Assembly (NCBI GenBank): GCA_934378145.1
Contig: CAKXXW010000004.1
Span: 1-64,000 of the forward strand
Reading direction: 5' to 3'
Length of the DNA: 64,000 nucleotides
Source: an uncultured Eubacteriales bacterium
GTDB taxonomy: Bacteria; Bacillota; Clostridia; Oscillospirales; CAG-272
This document shows positions 48,950 through 57,748 of the stretch, piece by piece. A program made the position numbers and the translations under genes. Under the pieces are notes generated by a model. That model did no database searches and had not been told where the DNA came from. It was given only the letters and a program-made list of their open reading frames with translations. The stretch's first letter is position 1; the number at the start of each line of letters is the position of its first letter.

Positions 48950-50797
48950 TCACGATCTTTTTTCGGTTATTGAGCTTTTGCCCGCCTCGTAGGGAAGGGC
49001 GACTGTAACGCTGTCACCCTCCGCTCCGGCGACATAGCACTTTCTGAAGTTCTTCGTCACGAAGAGCGGGCTGTTGTAGCTTTTTATCTTCCATGTATCA
49101 AAAACCGACAGTCCCATGGGCCAAAGCACTATCGAGGCGTTGGCTGTGCGGTATGCCTTCGCGGTCTCGGTCTCCTGCCCGTAGGTCGTGTAGCCGTGGT
49201 GAGCTACCTGAATGATGTCCGACCTTATGTAGTCGCCGTACATGGCGTTCAGTATGCCGAAAGCCTTGCCCGTCGCGTCGCCCGTGCAGAGAAATGAGGT
49301 CTTGCCGCCGAAGGTCATTTTTATGATCGGCGAGGTACCGTTAAGTGCATTGCAGGTGTCGGGAGCGCTGCTTTCGAGCGTATAGAGTATCTCGGCACGG
49401 CAGTCGGCGAAGAAGAAGACCTGCCCCGGGTGGACCTTATAAAGGGTCGCACCGAAGGCTTTTGCCGCTTCGATTATCTTCACATATTCGGCGCCCTCGG
49501 TCTTTCGCCAATTCTTGCCGTATTCCGAAGACAGGATCGATTTGTTTCTCTCGCTGTCCGAGATGAAGTTCGTCAGAAAGCGCTCGACCCTGATCCCCTC
49601 AGAGACAAAAGCAGGATAATTATAACCTATCATCGCAAAATGGTCAATATGTATGTGTGAAATTATCCACGCGGCGATGATCGGTTTGTCGGTATATTCC
49701 GCGGATTGTGCCTTTATCGCGTCGATAAGGAGCTTTGCCTCGGTACTGCGGTTATATCCTCCGTCGATGACTATGAAGCGCCCGTCGGTGAGCCTTATCA
49801 GCATCGAAAGACCGTTCGTTATCTGCTTGCCCTCGCTGTCCTTGTGTTCAAGTCCGAGCATCGTGATCTGTGAGGTCGTCACAGCCGCGTATTTGTTGTC
49901 GCCTTCAACTCCCGTTCGCGGTGCGAGAGGCTCGATGAGTATCCTCACACTGCCGTCGTGCTTATAATATCCCGCATTGACGGTGAAGATGTCGCTCTCG
50001 AAGGTAGAAAAGAGGTTTCCCGCCATCTCGTTTTCGGTGTAGAGGGTATAGCCGTTCGCCGCGAGTTTTTCTTTATACTGCCTGTATTCGTCGGGGGTCG
50101 TGCCGCGGACGATCACTTCGTCGCAGCTCATACCCGTCGTGCGCAGTCCAGCGTCGTATATAACGGCGCTGCTGCCGCCTTCAAATACCGGAAGCCCGCC
50201 GAGCCTTGTGTCGACGGTTATACGGGTGTCAAGGCTGTCGGAGTGCAGGGCGATGACCTCGTTTTCTCCGTCATATCCCGCAGTCATGAGCTTTATGAGG
50301 TGATCCGCGGCATCGTCAAGAAGGTCGTAATCGAATGCCGCCACGACTATCTTTTTGCCGACGAGCCTTACCGTCCAATCGCCGTAGGTGCAGTCGGCGA
50401 GAGCTTCTGCCGTTTCCTTCCTCGAGGTGACACCGACAAGGATCTCGGGGTCGTCGTTGTCGGCTCCGACGGGAAGGCTGTCGCTGCTGAGCCGGCAGGG
50501 GCTTCCGGTGAGGTTTCCGAAAGCCGTGCATATCTTCTGCGCCGCCTTTACGCTCTTTGAGGATATATCGTCGGCATCGGGGCGCACGACGGTGACGCCG
50601 AATTCGCCGCCCGTCTTTTTTATTTCAAGGGATCTGTCGGTCCTGTTTTCGCCGGTATCCGAAGGAACCGCTACGGAGTCAGACCCCGTAACGGTTCCGT
50701 TTCCCCCGTTCCGCTCGGTGCAGGAAACGGCAAGGAGCAGGATGAGGATGATGATTATTGCGGATACTGCGGCTTTTCCTATGCCGCGCCCGGTCAT
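48950..50797 (-). CDS. Lipoprotein with metallo-beta-lactamase-fold hydrolase domain
   Basis: The start ATG 50797 overlaps the TGA of the upstream GLUG gene (ATGA), giving 615 residues with a signal helix and lipobox ILILLLAVSCTERNG. Two regions follow: an N-terminal alpha/beta segment (about 45-190, KAAQKICTAFGNLTG, DPEILVGVTSRKETAEAL), recalling the small domain before family-67-like carbohydrate enzymes, and a C-terminal metallo-beta-lactamase fold with SHIHIDHFAM (HxHxDH), LCTGDATG and VAHHGYTTYG, similar to ComEC-type hydrolases. It acts outside the membrane. The substrate is unknown; the operon suggests carbohydrate or nucleotide-sugar debris. Confidence 0.8.
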   Translation of the reverse strand: MTGRGIGKAAVSAIIIILILLLAVSCTERNGGNGTVTGSDSVAVPSDTGENRTDRSLEIKKTGGEFGVTVVRPDADDISSKSVKAAQKICTAFGNLTGSPCRLSSDSLPVGADNDDPEILVGVTSRKETAEALADCTYGDWTVRLVGKKIVVAAFDYDLLDDAADHLIKLMTAGYDGENEVIALHSDSLDTRITVDTRLGGLPVFEGGSSAVIYDAGLRTTGMSCDEVIVRGTTPDEYRQYKEKLAANGYTLYTENEMAGNLFSTFESDIFTVNAGYYKHDGSVRILIEPLAPRTGVEGDNKYAAVTTSQITMLGLEHKDSEGKQITNGLSMLIRLTDGRFIVIDGGYNRSTEAKLLIDAIKAQSAEYTDKPIIAAWIISHIHIDHFAMIGYNYPAFVSEGIRVERFLTNFISDSERNKSILSSEYGKNWRKTEGAEYVKIIEAAKAFGATLYKVHPGQVFFFADCRAEILYTLESSAPDTCNALNGTSPIIKMTFGGKTSFLCTGDATGKAFGILNAMYGDYIRSDIIQVAHHGYTTYGQETETAKAYRTANASIVLWPMGLSVFDTWKIKSYNSPLFVTKNFRKCYVAGAEGDSVTVALPYEAGKSSITEKRS

Positions 50798-52563
50798 TTC
50801 TTTCTGATAATGAGCGCCGTGCCGAGCATTGCCATTGCAGAGAGCGCGAGGATGGGAAGTGCCGCAAAGCCCGAGCATGAGGCGCAGCTTCCGCCCTCGT
50901 TCGGTTTTTCGCCTGTCGTGACGCTGCCGCTCTGCGGTGTATCGGAAGTACCGGAGGTCTCGCTTCCGGTGTCGCTCGGCTTAGAGATCGCGGTATATTT
51001 GACCGTTATCGTTCTCGTTGTCTCGAATTTGCCCTTGACCTCGGCGAAGTTCGGGGTGAAGCCCTCGATCCCGGGCGAGACTATCAGAAATTCGTCGCCG
51101 TAGCTTCCGGTCTCGGTCTTGTCGGGAGCTGCTTCTTTTCCGTCCTCGTAGACATATTTGACCGTGACCGTGCAGACCTTCTTTTTGTATGTAACGGTCA
51201 GCTCGGTGTCGCCCTCGACTATTCCTTCGACGACATCTTTGTCAAATTCGTAGCCTTCGATGACCGGAGATACGATCCTGTAAGCTCCGCCCTTGTAGAC
51301 CTCCTGTACGACATCCTCGGCGAGCTTGTTGCCGGCTTCGTCGACATAGTGGACGGTGAGCTTTACCGGAATGGTGTTCAGAGTATTGATTATTTCGTCG
51401 GCTTTCGCTCTGACAGACTTTTCGTCCTCGGAGTTCTTTTCGGCTTTTACGAGGTTCTCGGCAGTCGCGGAGCCTGCCGCCTCCGTACCGATAAGGTCAA
51501 GATTTCCGCAGGCGACCGAGCCACAGTTTTTGACGCTGCCCTTAGCTTTTGCGTGACCGACTATGAGAGCCGTGCGGGTGGTGTCGTCGGAGGCGCCCTT
51601 AACGCTTCCGAAGTTGTAGCAGTTCTCGACGACCGAGCCGGCGCCCGAGTGGAATTTGCCGACGATACCGGCGGTACCGGTGCCTGCCGCGGTGTGGGTA
51701 AGGGAGACATCGCCCTCATTGACGCAGTTCATCACCGCGCCGGTATTGGCAAAACCGGCGATGCCGCCGACGCCCTGCTGACTGCCCTCTCCCACCTTCG
51801 TGGCGTCGGCTGTGATCTTGCCGTAGTTTATGCAGTAGGACACGGTACTCTTGCCGACAAGACCCGCGATGCCGCCGACGATGACATGCTTTGCGCTGCC
51901 TTCAAGGGCTGTGCAGGTGATCGGCGCCTCGTTGATGCAGGAATCTATGATCCCGCCGTTTTCGACTCTTCCGGCGAAGGCGCCGTTCGAGCTTGAAACG
52001 CATGTGAGCTTTGAATAGGTATCGACCGTGCAGAAGGTTATCTTTCCGCCGTTTGCGTGTCCGGCGATGAATGCCGAGTAGCAGTCATACGGCGTGTTGA
52101 TCTCTGCCGATTTTATCTTAAGGTTCGTGCAGCTTCCGGTAAGCGTGCCGAAAAGTCCGAAGCGGTTGCCCGAATCCTCTACCGATACCATCGTGACATT
52201 GAGATTGAATATCGAGTGATTCTGCCCGTTGAAGGTGCCGGAAAACTTCTTCGCGCCCGAGAGACTGTGACCTATCGGTGTGAAGGGCTTTCCGCCGAGA
52301 TATATGTCGGCGTCGAGAAGCACGGTCTTGTCCTTGAAGTCCACGCCGTCGGGGTAGGTCGTGTCTTTTCCGTTGACAAGGGCAGAAAGACCGGCGAGCT
52401 GTTCGGGAGTTGTGAGCCGGAATTCATCCTTGTCGGGCTGATACCAAGATGTGTCGACCGTACTTCCGTCCCATGTTGCCGCAGAAGTACCGAAGACCGA
52501 AAATACCGCTGTAAGAGAGATAGCAAGTGCCAGAACGATTGTCAGGGATACTGCTTTTTTCAT
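50794..52563 (-). CDS. Surface protein with GLUG-type repeats, two MucBP-like domains and a CxxC-helix tail
   Basis: 589 residues: signal peptide (about 1-29), beta-helix of GLUG-type repeats (about 60-345, e.g. GLFGTLTGSCTNLKIK, VGGIAGLVGKSTVSYCINYG), two MucBP/InlB-B-like repeats (about 400-520, LTVHYVDEAGNKLAEDVV; VTVKYVYEDGKEAAPDKT), a Ser/Thr/Gly linker, and a C-terminal CASCSGF, membrane helix and IRKK. The tail lacks LPxTG but resembles that of the protein at 55983-57746. Probably an adhesin or glycan-binding protein held at the envelope. Second gene after the solute-binding lipoprotein, in the AraC-divergent operon. Confidence 0.82.
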   Translation of the reverse strand: MKKAVSLTIVLALAISLTAVFSVFGTSAATWDGSTVDTSWYQPDKDEFRLTTPEQLAGLSALVNGKDTTYPDGVDFKDKTVLLDADIYLGGKPFTPIGHSLSGAKKFSGTFNGQNHSIFNLNVTMVSVEDSGNRFGLFGTLTGSCTNLKIKSAEINTPYDCYSAFIAGHANGGKITFCTVDTYSKLTCVSSSNGAFAGRVENGGIIDSCINEAPITCTALEGSAKHVIVGGIAGLVGKSTVSYCINYGKITADATKVGEGSQQGVGGIAGFANTGAVMNCVNEGDVSLTHTAAGTGTAGIVGKFHSGAGSVVENCYNFGSVKGASDDTTRTALIVGHAKAKGSVKNCGSVACGNLDLIGTEAAGSATAENLVKAEKNSEDEKSVRAKADEIINTLNTIPVKLTVHYVDEAGNKLAEDVVQEVYKGGAYRIVSPVIEGYEFDKDVVEGIVEGDTELTVTYKKKVCTVTVKYVYEDGKEAAPDKTETGSYGDEFLIVSPGIEGFTPNFAEVKGKFETTRTITVKYTAISKPSDTGSETSGTSDTPQSGSVTTGEKPNEGGSCASCSGFAALPILALSAMAMLGTALIIRKK

Positions 52564-52584
52564 TTTTCTGTCCTCCGGATTGTT

Positions 52585-54072
52585 TTATGAGAATTTCTCG
52601 CGCAGGTCGGCGAGCCTTCTGTCGATGATGTTCTCAGCCGATCTTTTATATGCGGCGGAGAAGTTCGAGTCGGCGTTCTTTATGCAGTCGCGCCAGACAG
52701 TGAGGGTGAGGTTATCGAAGGCGTAGGAATATATCCTTCCGACATCGAAGACTATCGAGCCTCTTATTATGTCGAGCATATGGCTCGATTCCTGATCGGT
52801 CGAGTAGGTCGACTTGAGGGTCTTCGTGAATACTATGGGGGTCACTGTGCGGTAGCTCTCGGATGCCATACATTCGAGCCAATACGCGCCGTGTTCCTTC
52901 TTCTGCGAATAATCGGTCATCGAATAGAGGGTGTGAGGCGTCGATACCGCGGTTATGTAGCCCTCCTCCTGATATTCGTCGAAGAGCGGCGCCGGAACGA
53001 TACCGTAGAAGTCTATATCCGAGAAGGTAAGGAAGGTGAGATTCAGCGATGCCATCTCAAAGAGCGCGCGTCCCTGCTTGAATATCTTGTTTGTCGGGGT
53101 CTTGTAGGCGCTGTTCGTGGTGAAGAGGCGGTTGATCTTCTGAAGCAGGTTTCCGGTCTTCTCGCTGTTCCATTTGGGGGAGACTACCGGAAGGTCGCTG
53201 TCGTCCTTCTCCATCGTACGAAGTCCGCAGGAATAGAAGAGGGTATCGAAGGCGTTCGTGTCGGACGAAACGGTGAAGCCGAAGGTGTCGTCGGCATCCT
53301 TGCCCGGAGCGCCGCCGTCCTCGTAGATCTTTTCCGCCATTTCGATCATCGTGCCGACGGTCCAGCGGTTATTTATGACAAGGGTGTAGGGCGAGCTGAG
53401 TTCGTCGTGTTCCTCGATCATCGTCTTGTTGAAGTAGACGCACTGCATCATCATAAGAAGGTTTGTCGAGATGTCGCCGGTGACGAAGAAGAGCCTGCCG
53501 TTCAGCGTTGACTCATCGACCATTTTCTGCGGCCACCACGGCATATCGAATTCAAGGATGGAATCGTATGCCATAAGGTCGGCGCAGATGCCCCTTGACG
53601 CGAGCGACGCGTTCGCGATGCTGTATCCCGCTATGATATCGTAGGACTTCCCGGTCTCGCGGTCGGTCTCGATATGCTGTACGAAGCTCGTGTAATTTGT
53701 GCCGTCGCCCTTCATTCCGGTATAGTTCACATCATTATTCAGGCGTGCTTCGACCCGACTGTTGCGCCAGAAGATGGCATCGTTCACATCGTCGCCCGTC
53801 TGACCTTCGGCATCAAATTCCTGATATTGGCGGTCAGACCAATAGAGGACGCTCAGCTCTTCGTCCTTTTGGTCGATCGTTTCGGGAAGGCGGTCGAGGA
53901 TGTAGCCGTTCTTGTCGTAGCCCTCTTTGATATTGTCGGGCTTTGCCGTGGTCGTGCCGCTGCCTTTGCCGCTGTCATCGGTGTCCGGCGGGTCATCCGT
54001 CACCGTGCAGGCGGCAAAAAGAGACATGACCGTCAGAATGAGCAGAAGTGCCGCTGTGATGCGTTTTTTCAT
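52585..54072 (-). CDS. Solute-binding-like lipoprotein, copy 1
   Basis: Lipobox LFAACTVTDD (Cys21), Asp/Ser/Gly/Thr linker, then a two-lobed family-1-like extracellular solute-binding fold (SVLYWSDRQYQEFDAEG, YDIIAGYSIANASLASRG, FFVTGDISTNLLMMMQCVYFN, TVGTMIEMAEKIYED). 495 residues. It is paralogous to 57749-59242, sharing the GDISTNLL and ASESYR/ASESHR segments. No ABC permease gene is in the window, so it is either served by distant permeases and the orphan ATPase or is a non-transport glycan-binding protein. It overlaps the isomerase gene by 4 bases. Confidence 0.8.
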   Translation of the reverse strand: MKKRITAALLLILTVMSLFAACTVTDDPPDTDDSGKGSGTTTAKPDNIKEGYDKNGYILDRLPETIDQKDEELSVLYWSDRQYQEFDAEGQTGDDVNDAIFWRNSRVEARLNNDVNYTGMKGDGTNYTSFVQHIETDRETGKSYDIIAGYSIANASLASRGICADLMAYDSILEFDMPWWPQKMVDESTLNGRLFFVTGDISTNLLMMMQCVYFNKTMIEEHDELSSPYTLVINNRWTVGTMIEMAEKIYEDGGAPGKDADDTFGFTVSSDTNAFDTLFYSCGLRTMEKDDSDLPVVSPKWNSEKTGNLLQKINRLFTTNSAYKTPTNKIFKQGRALFEMASLNLTFLTFSDIDFYGIVPAPLFDEYQEEGYITAVSTPHTLYSMTDYSQKKEHGAYWLECMASESYRTVTPIVFTKTLKSTYSTDQESSHMLDIIRGSIVFDVGRIYSYAFDNLTLTVWRDCIKNADSNFSAAYKRSAENIIDRRLADLREKFS

Positions 54073-54956
54073 ACGCTTTCCTCCTTTTTGCTGTTGCGGT
54101 TTTCAAAAATTTCCGTGAGGCGTTTTCCTCCGCGGAAAATAAAGTCAAGGTAGTCTTCTCTCAGCTCGGGCGGGAGCTTTGCGATCTTTATCTCAAGGTC
54201 AAGCTCACCGGAATAGCCGATGTCGGCGAGCGTCTGCATCTGTCTGTCCCAATCTATCTCGCCGAGGTAGGGCGGGAGGTGGAGGTCTTTTGTCTGGCTG
54301 TTGTCGTGAACATGCGTGCATATCACGCGCGAGCCGAGCTGCCGGAGCTTCTCCGAATCCCCGTCCCCGTACATCACATGGGCGTGGCCGAAATCCCAGC
54401 AGGCACCGACCGTGTCGCCGCCTCCGAGCGCGTCGATGAATTCTATCTGCTCCTCGACCGTCGCGCCGTAGTTCCAGCGTCGCTTGAAATCGAAGAGATT
54501 CTCGACCGCGAGCTTTACCCCGAGCCTTGAGGCAAGGTCGGCGAAGGGAAGGTAAAACTCTTTAGCCCTTGAAAACGCCGCATCATGGTCGTATTCCTGC
54601 GACCTGACATCGCGAAGCTCGGGGTGAATGACGATGCAGGGGGCGCCGAGGATCGCAGCTACCTCTATCGACCGTCTCGTCATCTCGCGGTAGTATTCGC
54701 GGCTTTCGTAGAGATAATAGGCGTAGGGAGCGTGGGATTGGCAGAAGACGAAGCCGAGACGCGCCGTGTTTTCGGCGAGCCTTTTCGCCTGTTCTTTCCA
54801 ATCGTCGGCGTATGTAAAGCAGGTGCCGGGGCGCGATCTTATACCGAAGTCGAAGGCTGTTACCCCGCGTCCGGCGCAGAAGGTCATTAACTCTTCTGTC
54901 CCCCCGTTTCTGCCGATCAGTCCCCCGAGGGTCTGCGGGCATATTGCAAGTTTCAT
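54069..54956 (-). CDS. Sugar phosphate isomerase/epimerase (xylose-isomerase-like TIM barrel)
   Basis: The start is ATG 54956 (AAAGGA at about -14); the longer open frame upstream runs into the promoter region. The 295-residue AP endonuclease family 2-type TIM barrel shows CQSHAPYAYYLYESREY, APCIVIHPELRD, LAVENLFDFKRRWNY, GACWDFGHAHVMYG, THVHDNS and LDLEIKIAKLP, including the metal-ligand Glu, Asp, His and Glu. It probably interconverts a sugar or sugar acid taken from the operon's glycan. First gene of the operon whose promoter lies at 55090-55118. Confidence 0.85.
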   Translation of the reverse strand: MKLAICPQTLGGLIGRNGGTEELMTFCAGRGVTAFDFGIRSRPGTCFTYADDWKEQAKRLAENTARLGFVFCQSHAPYAYYLYESREYYREMTRRSIEVAAILGAPCIVIHPELRDVRSQEYDHDAAFSRAKEFYLPFADLASRLGVKLAVENLFDFKRRWNYGATVEEQIEFIDALGGGDTVGACWDFGHAHVMYGDGDSEKLRQLGSRVICTHVHDNSQTKDLHLPPYLGEIDWDRQMQTLADIGYSGELDLEIKIAKLPPELREDYLDFIFRGGKRLTEIFENRNSKKEESV

Positions 54957-55089
54957 GGGTCTGTCCTTTGATTTATATATTTTTTTTACGATAAGCAAGC
55001 CGGATCGCGGAAGGGATGTTTGTTGTTTAAGCCTTCCTGCTTTGTGCAATATGTACAACAAAACCCGATGCACCTGCTCTTCATCTATT

Positions 55090-55118
55090 ATTATATAAAA
55101 CCGCCTTGACAAAGTAAA
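55090..55118 (-). promoter_or_regulatory. Promoter for the five-gene carbohydrate operon
   Basis: Minus strand TTTACT (55113-55118), 17-base spacer, TATAAT (55090-55095). Its spacer contains the -35 of the divergent AraC promoter, so the two compete or are regulated together. Confidence 0.65.
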
Positions 55119-55134
55119 TGCGGAGAGTTATAAT
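55106..55134 (+). promoter_or_regulatory. Promoter for the AraC-family regulator
   Basis: Perfect TTGACA (55106-55111), 17-base spacer, TATAAT (55129-55134). Confidence 0.8.
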
Positions 55135-55167
55135 AAATATATAAAAAATCAAACTGCGGAGGGTAAA

Positions 55168-55929
55168 ATGAAGATCGACTTTATCTTTCATAATAATTAC
55201 GGAAATTACAAGCGTTTCAAATGCACCGACGCAAAGCCCTTCGAACATATAATGCTGCTCATCTCCTACGGCAGGATCTCGTACAGTTTCGGGGGAGGGG
55301 AGACCTTTTTTGCCGGAGAGAAGGAGATAGTTTACTTTCCGCCCGGGTTGCGCTATTCGCGGCGTATAGAGGAGCCTATCTCATTTCATCAGTTCAAATT
55401 CAATGTCAGCGACGGCGGAAACGCGCTGGCGCACCTTAAGCCCGGGAAGCTCATGATAAGGCATCACCTTGTCGAGCAGATAGCGCTCGATACCGGTCTG
55501 GCGCTCTCGCTTCCCGAGTCGGAGCAGAAGTGCATCTTCGAGAACCTCATCGGAAATATAATATATGACAACTATCTTTTTTCGGTAAACCTTGAGAAGA
55601 AGACGATACCCGATCGCGATGTGCTTTTTGCGATCCAGTATTTCAGGGATCATATGGCGGAAAAGATCATGATCTCGTCGATCGCCGGGAAGCGAAACCT
55701 CACGCATACGGGCTTTATCCTCAAATTCAGGAGATGCACGGGCAAGACACCGATAGAGTACCTCACCGACCTGCGGATCTCGCGGGCGAGGGAGCTGCTT
55801 TCCTGCACCGATATGAGCATTGCCGATATTGCGGAGACCTGCGGTTTCTCAAATTCCTTCTACTTTTCAAATACATTCAAAAAGCGCACCGAATTTTCCC
55901 CGACCCAATACAGAAATCTGATAGAATAA
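55168..55929 (+). CDS. AraC-family transcriptional regulator
   Basis: 253 residues with an N-terminal cupin-like ligand domain (about 1-135, YGRISYSFGGGETFFAG) and a C-terminal pair of helix-turn-helix motifs (about 150-250: KIMISSIAGKRNLTHTGF; SIADIAETCGFSNSFYFSN; RTEFSPTQYRN). GGAGGG at 55157-55162 precedes the start. It is divergent from the isomerase-led operon with overlapping promoters, the usual arrangement for a local activator, and its ligand is probably a sugar handled by that operon. Confidence 0.9.
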   Translation: MKIDFIFHNNYGNYKRFKCTDAKPFEHIMLLISYGRISYSFGGGETFFAGEKEIVYFPPGLRYSRRIEEPISFHQFKFNVSDGGNALAHLKPGKLMIRHHLVEQIALDTGLALSLPESEQKCIFENLIGNIIYDNYLFSVNLEKKTIPDRDVLFAIQYFRDHMAEKIMISSIAGKRNLTHTGFILKFRRCTGKTPIEYLTDLRISRARELLSCTDMSIADIAETCGFSNSFYFSNTFKKRTEFSPTQYRNLIE

Positions 55930-55970
55930 AAAAACAGCCCCTTCGGGTAAAACCGAAGGGGCTGTTTTTT
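55929..55970. terminator. Bidirectional terminator
   Basis: An 18-base stem (AAAAAACAGCCCCTTCGG) with a 6-base loop; T-runs on both strands separate the AraC gene from the converging GLUG gene. Confidence 0.93.
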
Positions 55971-55982
55971 TTATTATGAGAT

Positions 55983-57746
55983 TCAGAATTTCTTCTTTAC
56001 CACGACGAATGCGGCGCTTCCGACAAGGAGAGCTGCAAGCGAGGCAACAGCGGTGAATCCGCCGCAACCCGCGCAACCCGACTCAGCCGTGCCTGCGGTC
56101 GTCGAAGGAGTGGTGGTCGTGTTCGAGGAGGGGATTTCGGAAGTGGTGTTGCCCGAATCCTCGGGAATATTCGAGTTACTGCCCGAATCGGGAGTTTCTA
56201 CGGGCGGCTCTTCCGTGGTGGTGGCGTCAGCCTTTACCTTGGCGTAGAGAGCCTCCAGCTCGGCTTCGACCTTTGCTGTGACATCCGCGTAGATGTGATC
56301 GAGCTGGTATGCGACATCGATGTTACCGATCGAGGGAAGCTCGCCGGGAAGTACCGTCCAGACCTCGCCGTCGGCGGGAAGGGTGTAGTTCGCGGCGACG
56401 AATGCGGTCATATATTCGGCAAGGGTCTTGCCGTCGGTGTAGTTGAGCATAGCCTCAAGCTCTTCGGGGAAGTAGTTGGGATTCGTGAGCGCTGCGGTTA
56501 TCGCATCGGCGCAAAGCTGCGTCGCGCTCAGCTTGAGCTTCATGTTATTGAAAGCCTCATTGCCCTTCATCTGGGTCTCGGTAAGAGCCTTGACGGCAGT
56601 CAGATCGGTGCTTGTGGCATCGGTGCCTACAAAGTGATCCGAAAGTGTGTAGCAGTCCTTGAAGGTCGTGGCTTTGCTGACCTGACCGGCGATCGAGCCG
56701 AAGTGAGCCTGATCATCCGCGGTGGTATCAGTCGCGTCCTTGGTAGCTGTCCATTTGATGGTTACGGTAGTGAAGGAGTTTTCGAGCTTGCCGCCTTCGA
56801 CATGGCTGGCTCTGCCGATGAGACCGCCGGCAAATCCTGCCGTGGGCTTTGCTCCCGAGGTGTAACCCGTAATGGTTCCGGTCGAGTAGCAGAATCTGAC
56901 GGTCACGGGAGTGCTTGCGGCACCCTGGCATCCGATAATGCCGCCGAGAAGGGTCGCTCTGGCGTAACCCTCTGTTGCGTCACCGTAGTCGAGCGTGATA
57001 TCGGTATTGCTTGTGCAGTAGGATATTGTGCATCCGCCCGCGACACCGACGATACCGCCGACGAAGTTGTCTTTACTGCTGACGAAGGTCTTGCGGATAA
57101 TGGTAGAATCGGATACGCAACCGAAGATCTCGCCGTTTTCAGCCTTCGCTTCGCTTCTGCCGACAACGCCGCCGACTGCGAAGCCGTCAACATAGTCGAT
57201 CTTTGTGTAGCAGTTGATGACCTTGCATCCGTTTACGCCGTATCCGAGGATACCGCCGCAGTATGCACCGACGCACTTTGTTCCGATGACTCTGACATTC
57301 TTTATTACAGCGCCTTCGCCGCGACCGAAGAGTCCGGCTTGCGAGTTGGTTCCGTCAAGTGCAAATTCAACATTTAAGCCCGAGACGGTGTGGTTATCGC
57401 CGTCGAAAACACCGGTGAAGGGCTTCTGCTCTGTTTTGCTCGTATAAGATCCGATAGGGGTCCATGCGTTGTTCTGAAGGTTGATGTCGCTTGTGAGCTT
57501 GTAATAAACGGGGGTGGATTTGTCCTCTGCTTCTATCGTGTCGTGAGATGCCGAGAGATATGCAAGCTCGGCGGCGCTGCCTATGAGGTAAGGCTCGGCT
57601 TCGGTGCCTTTACCGCCCGAGAAGCCGGTGGCGACAGAGGTACCGTCCCACGAATCCGCGGAGGCGGGGAGAACGATGAGGGTCGCGGCAGAGAGTGCCA
57701 CGAGCATTATTGCGAGGATAAGCGAAGTGATTTTCGTTGCTTTCAT
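55983..57746 (-). CDS. GLUG-repeat surface protein with CxxC-helix tail, copy 2
   Basis: 587 residues: signal peptide (about 1-31), GLUG-type beta-helix starting GGKGTEAEPYLIGSAAELA (about 45-385; GLFGRGEGAVIKNVRV, VGGVVGRSE and similar), a helical region (about 390-500), a Thr/Ser/Pro-rich linker (about 515-555), then AESGCAGCGGF, a membrane helix and VVKKKF. It shares the CAxCxGF-helix-KK tail with the 50794-52563 protein but lacks MucBP domains. It follows the solute-binding gene by 2 bases and is translated from the same message. Likely a surface glycan or host contact protein. Confidence 0.82.
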   Translation of the reverse strand: MKATKITSLILAIMLVALSAATLIVLPASADSWDGTSVATGFSGGKGTEAEPYLIGSAAELAYLSASHDTIEAEDKSTPVYYKLTSDINLQNNAWTPIGSYTSKTEQKPFTGVFDGDNHTVSGLNVEFALDGTNSQAGLFGRGEGAVIKNVRVIGTKCVGAYCGGILGYGVNGCKVINCYTKIDYVDGFAVGGVVGRSEAKAENGEIFGCVSDSTIIRKTFVSSKDNFVGGIVGVAGGCTISYCTSNTDITLDYGDATEGYARATLLGGIIGCQGAASTPVTVRFCYSTGTITGYTSGAKPTAGFAGGLIGRASHVEGGKLENSFTTVTIKWTATKDATDTTADDQAHFGSIAGQVSKATTFKDCYTLSDHFVGTDATSTDLTAVKALTETQMKGNEAFNNMKLKLSATQLCADAITAALTNPNYFPEELEAMLNYTDGKTLAEYMTAFVAANYTLPADGEVWTVLPGELPSIGNIDVAYQLDHIYADVTAKVEAELEALYAKVKADATTTEEPPVETPDSGSNSNIPEDSGNTTSEIPSSNTTTTPSTTAGTAESGCAGCGGFTAVASLAALLVGSAAFVVVKKKF

Positions 57747-57748
57747 TA

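Noticed and set aside
56295..57377. 360-residue plus-strand frame opposite the second GLUG protein
   Set aside because: Shadow of the repeat-containing gene; Gly/Asp/Cys-rich with no ribosome site.
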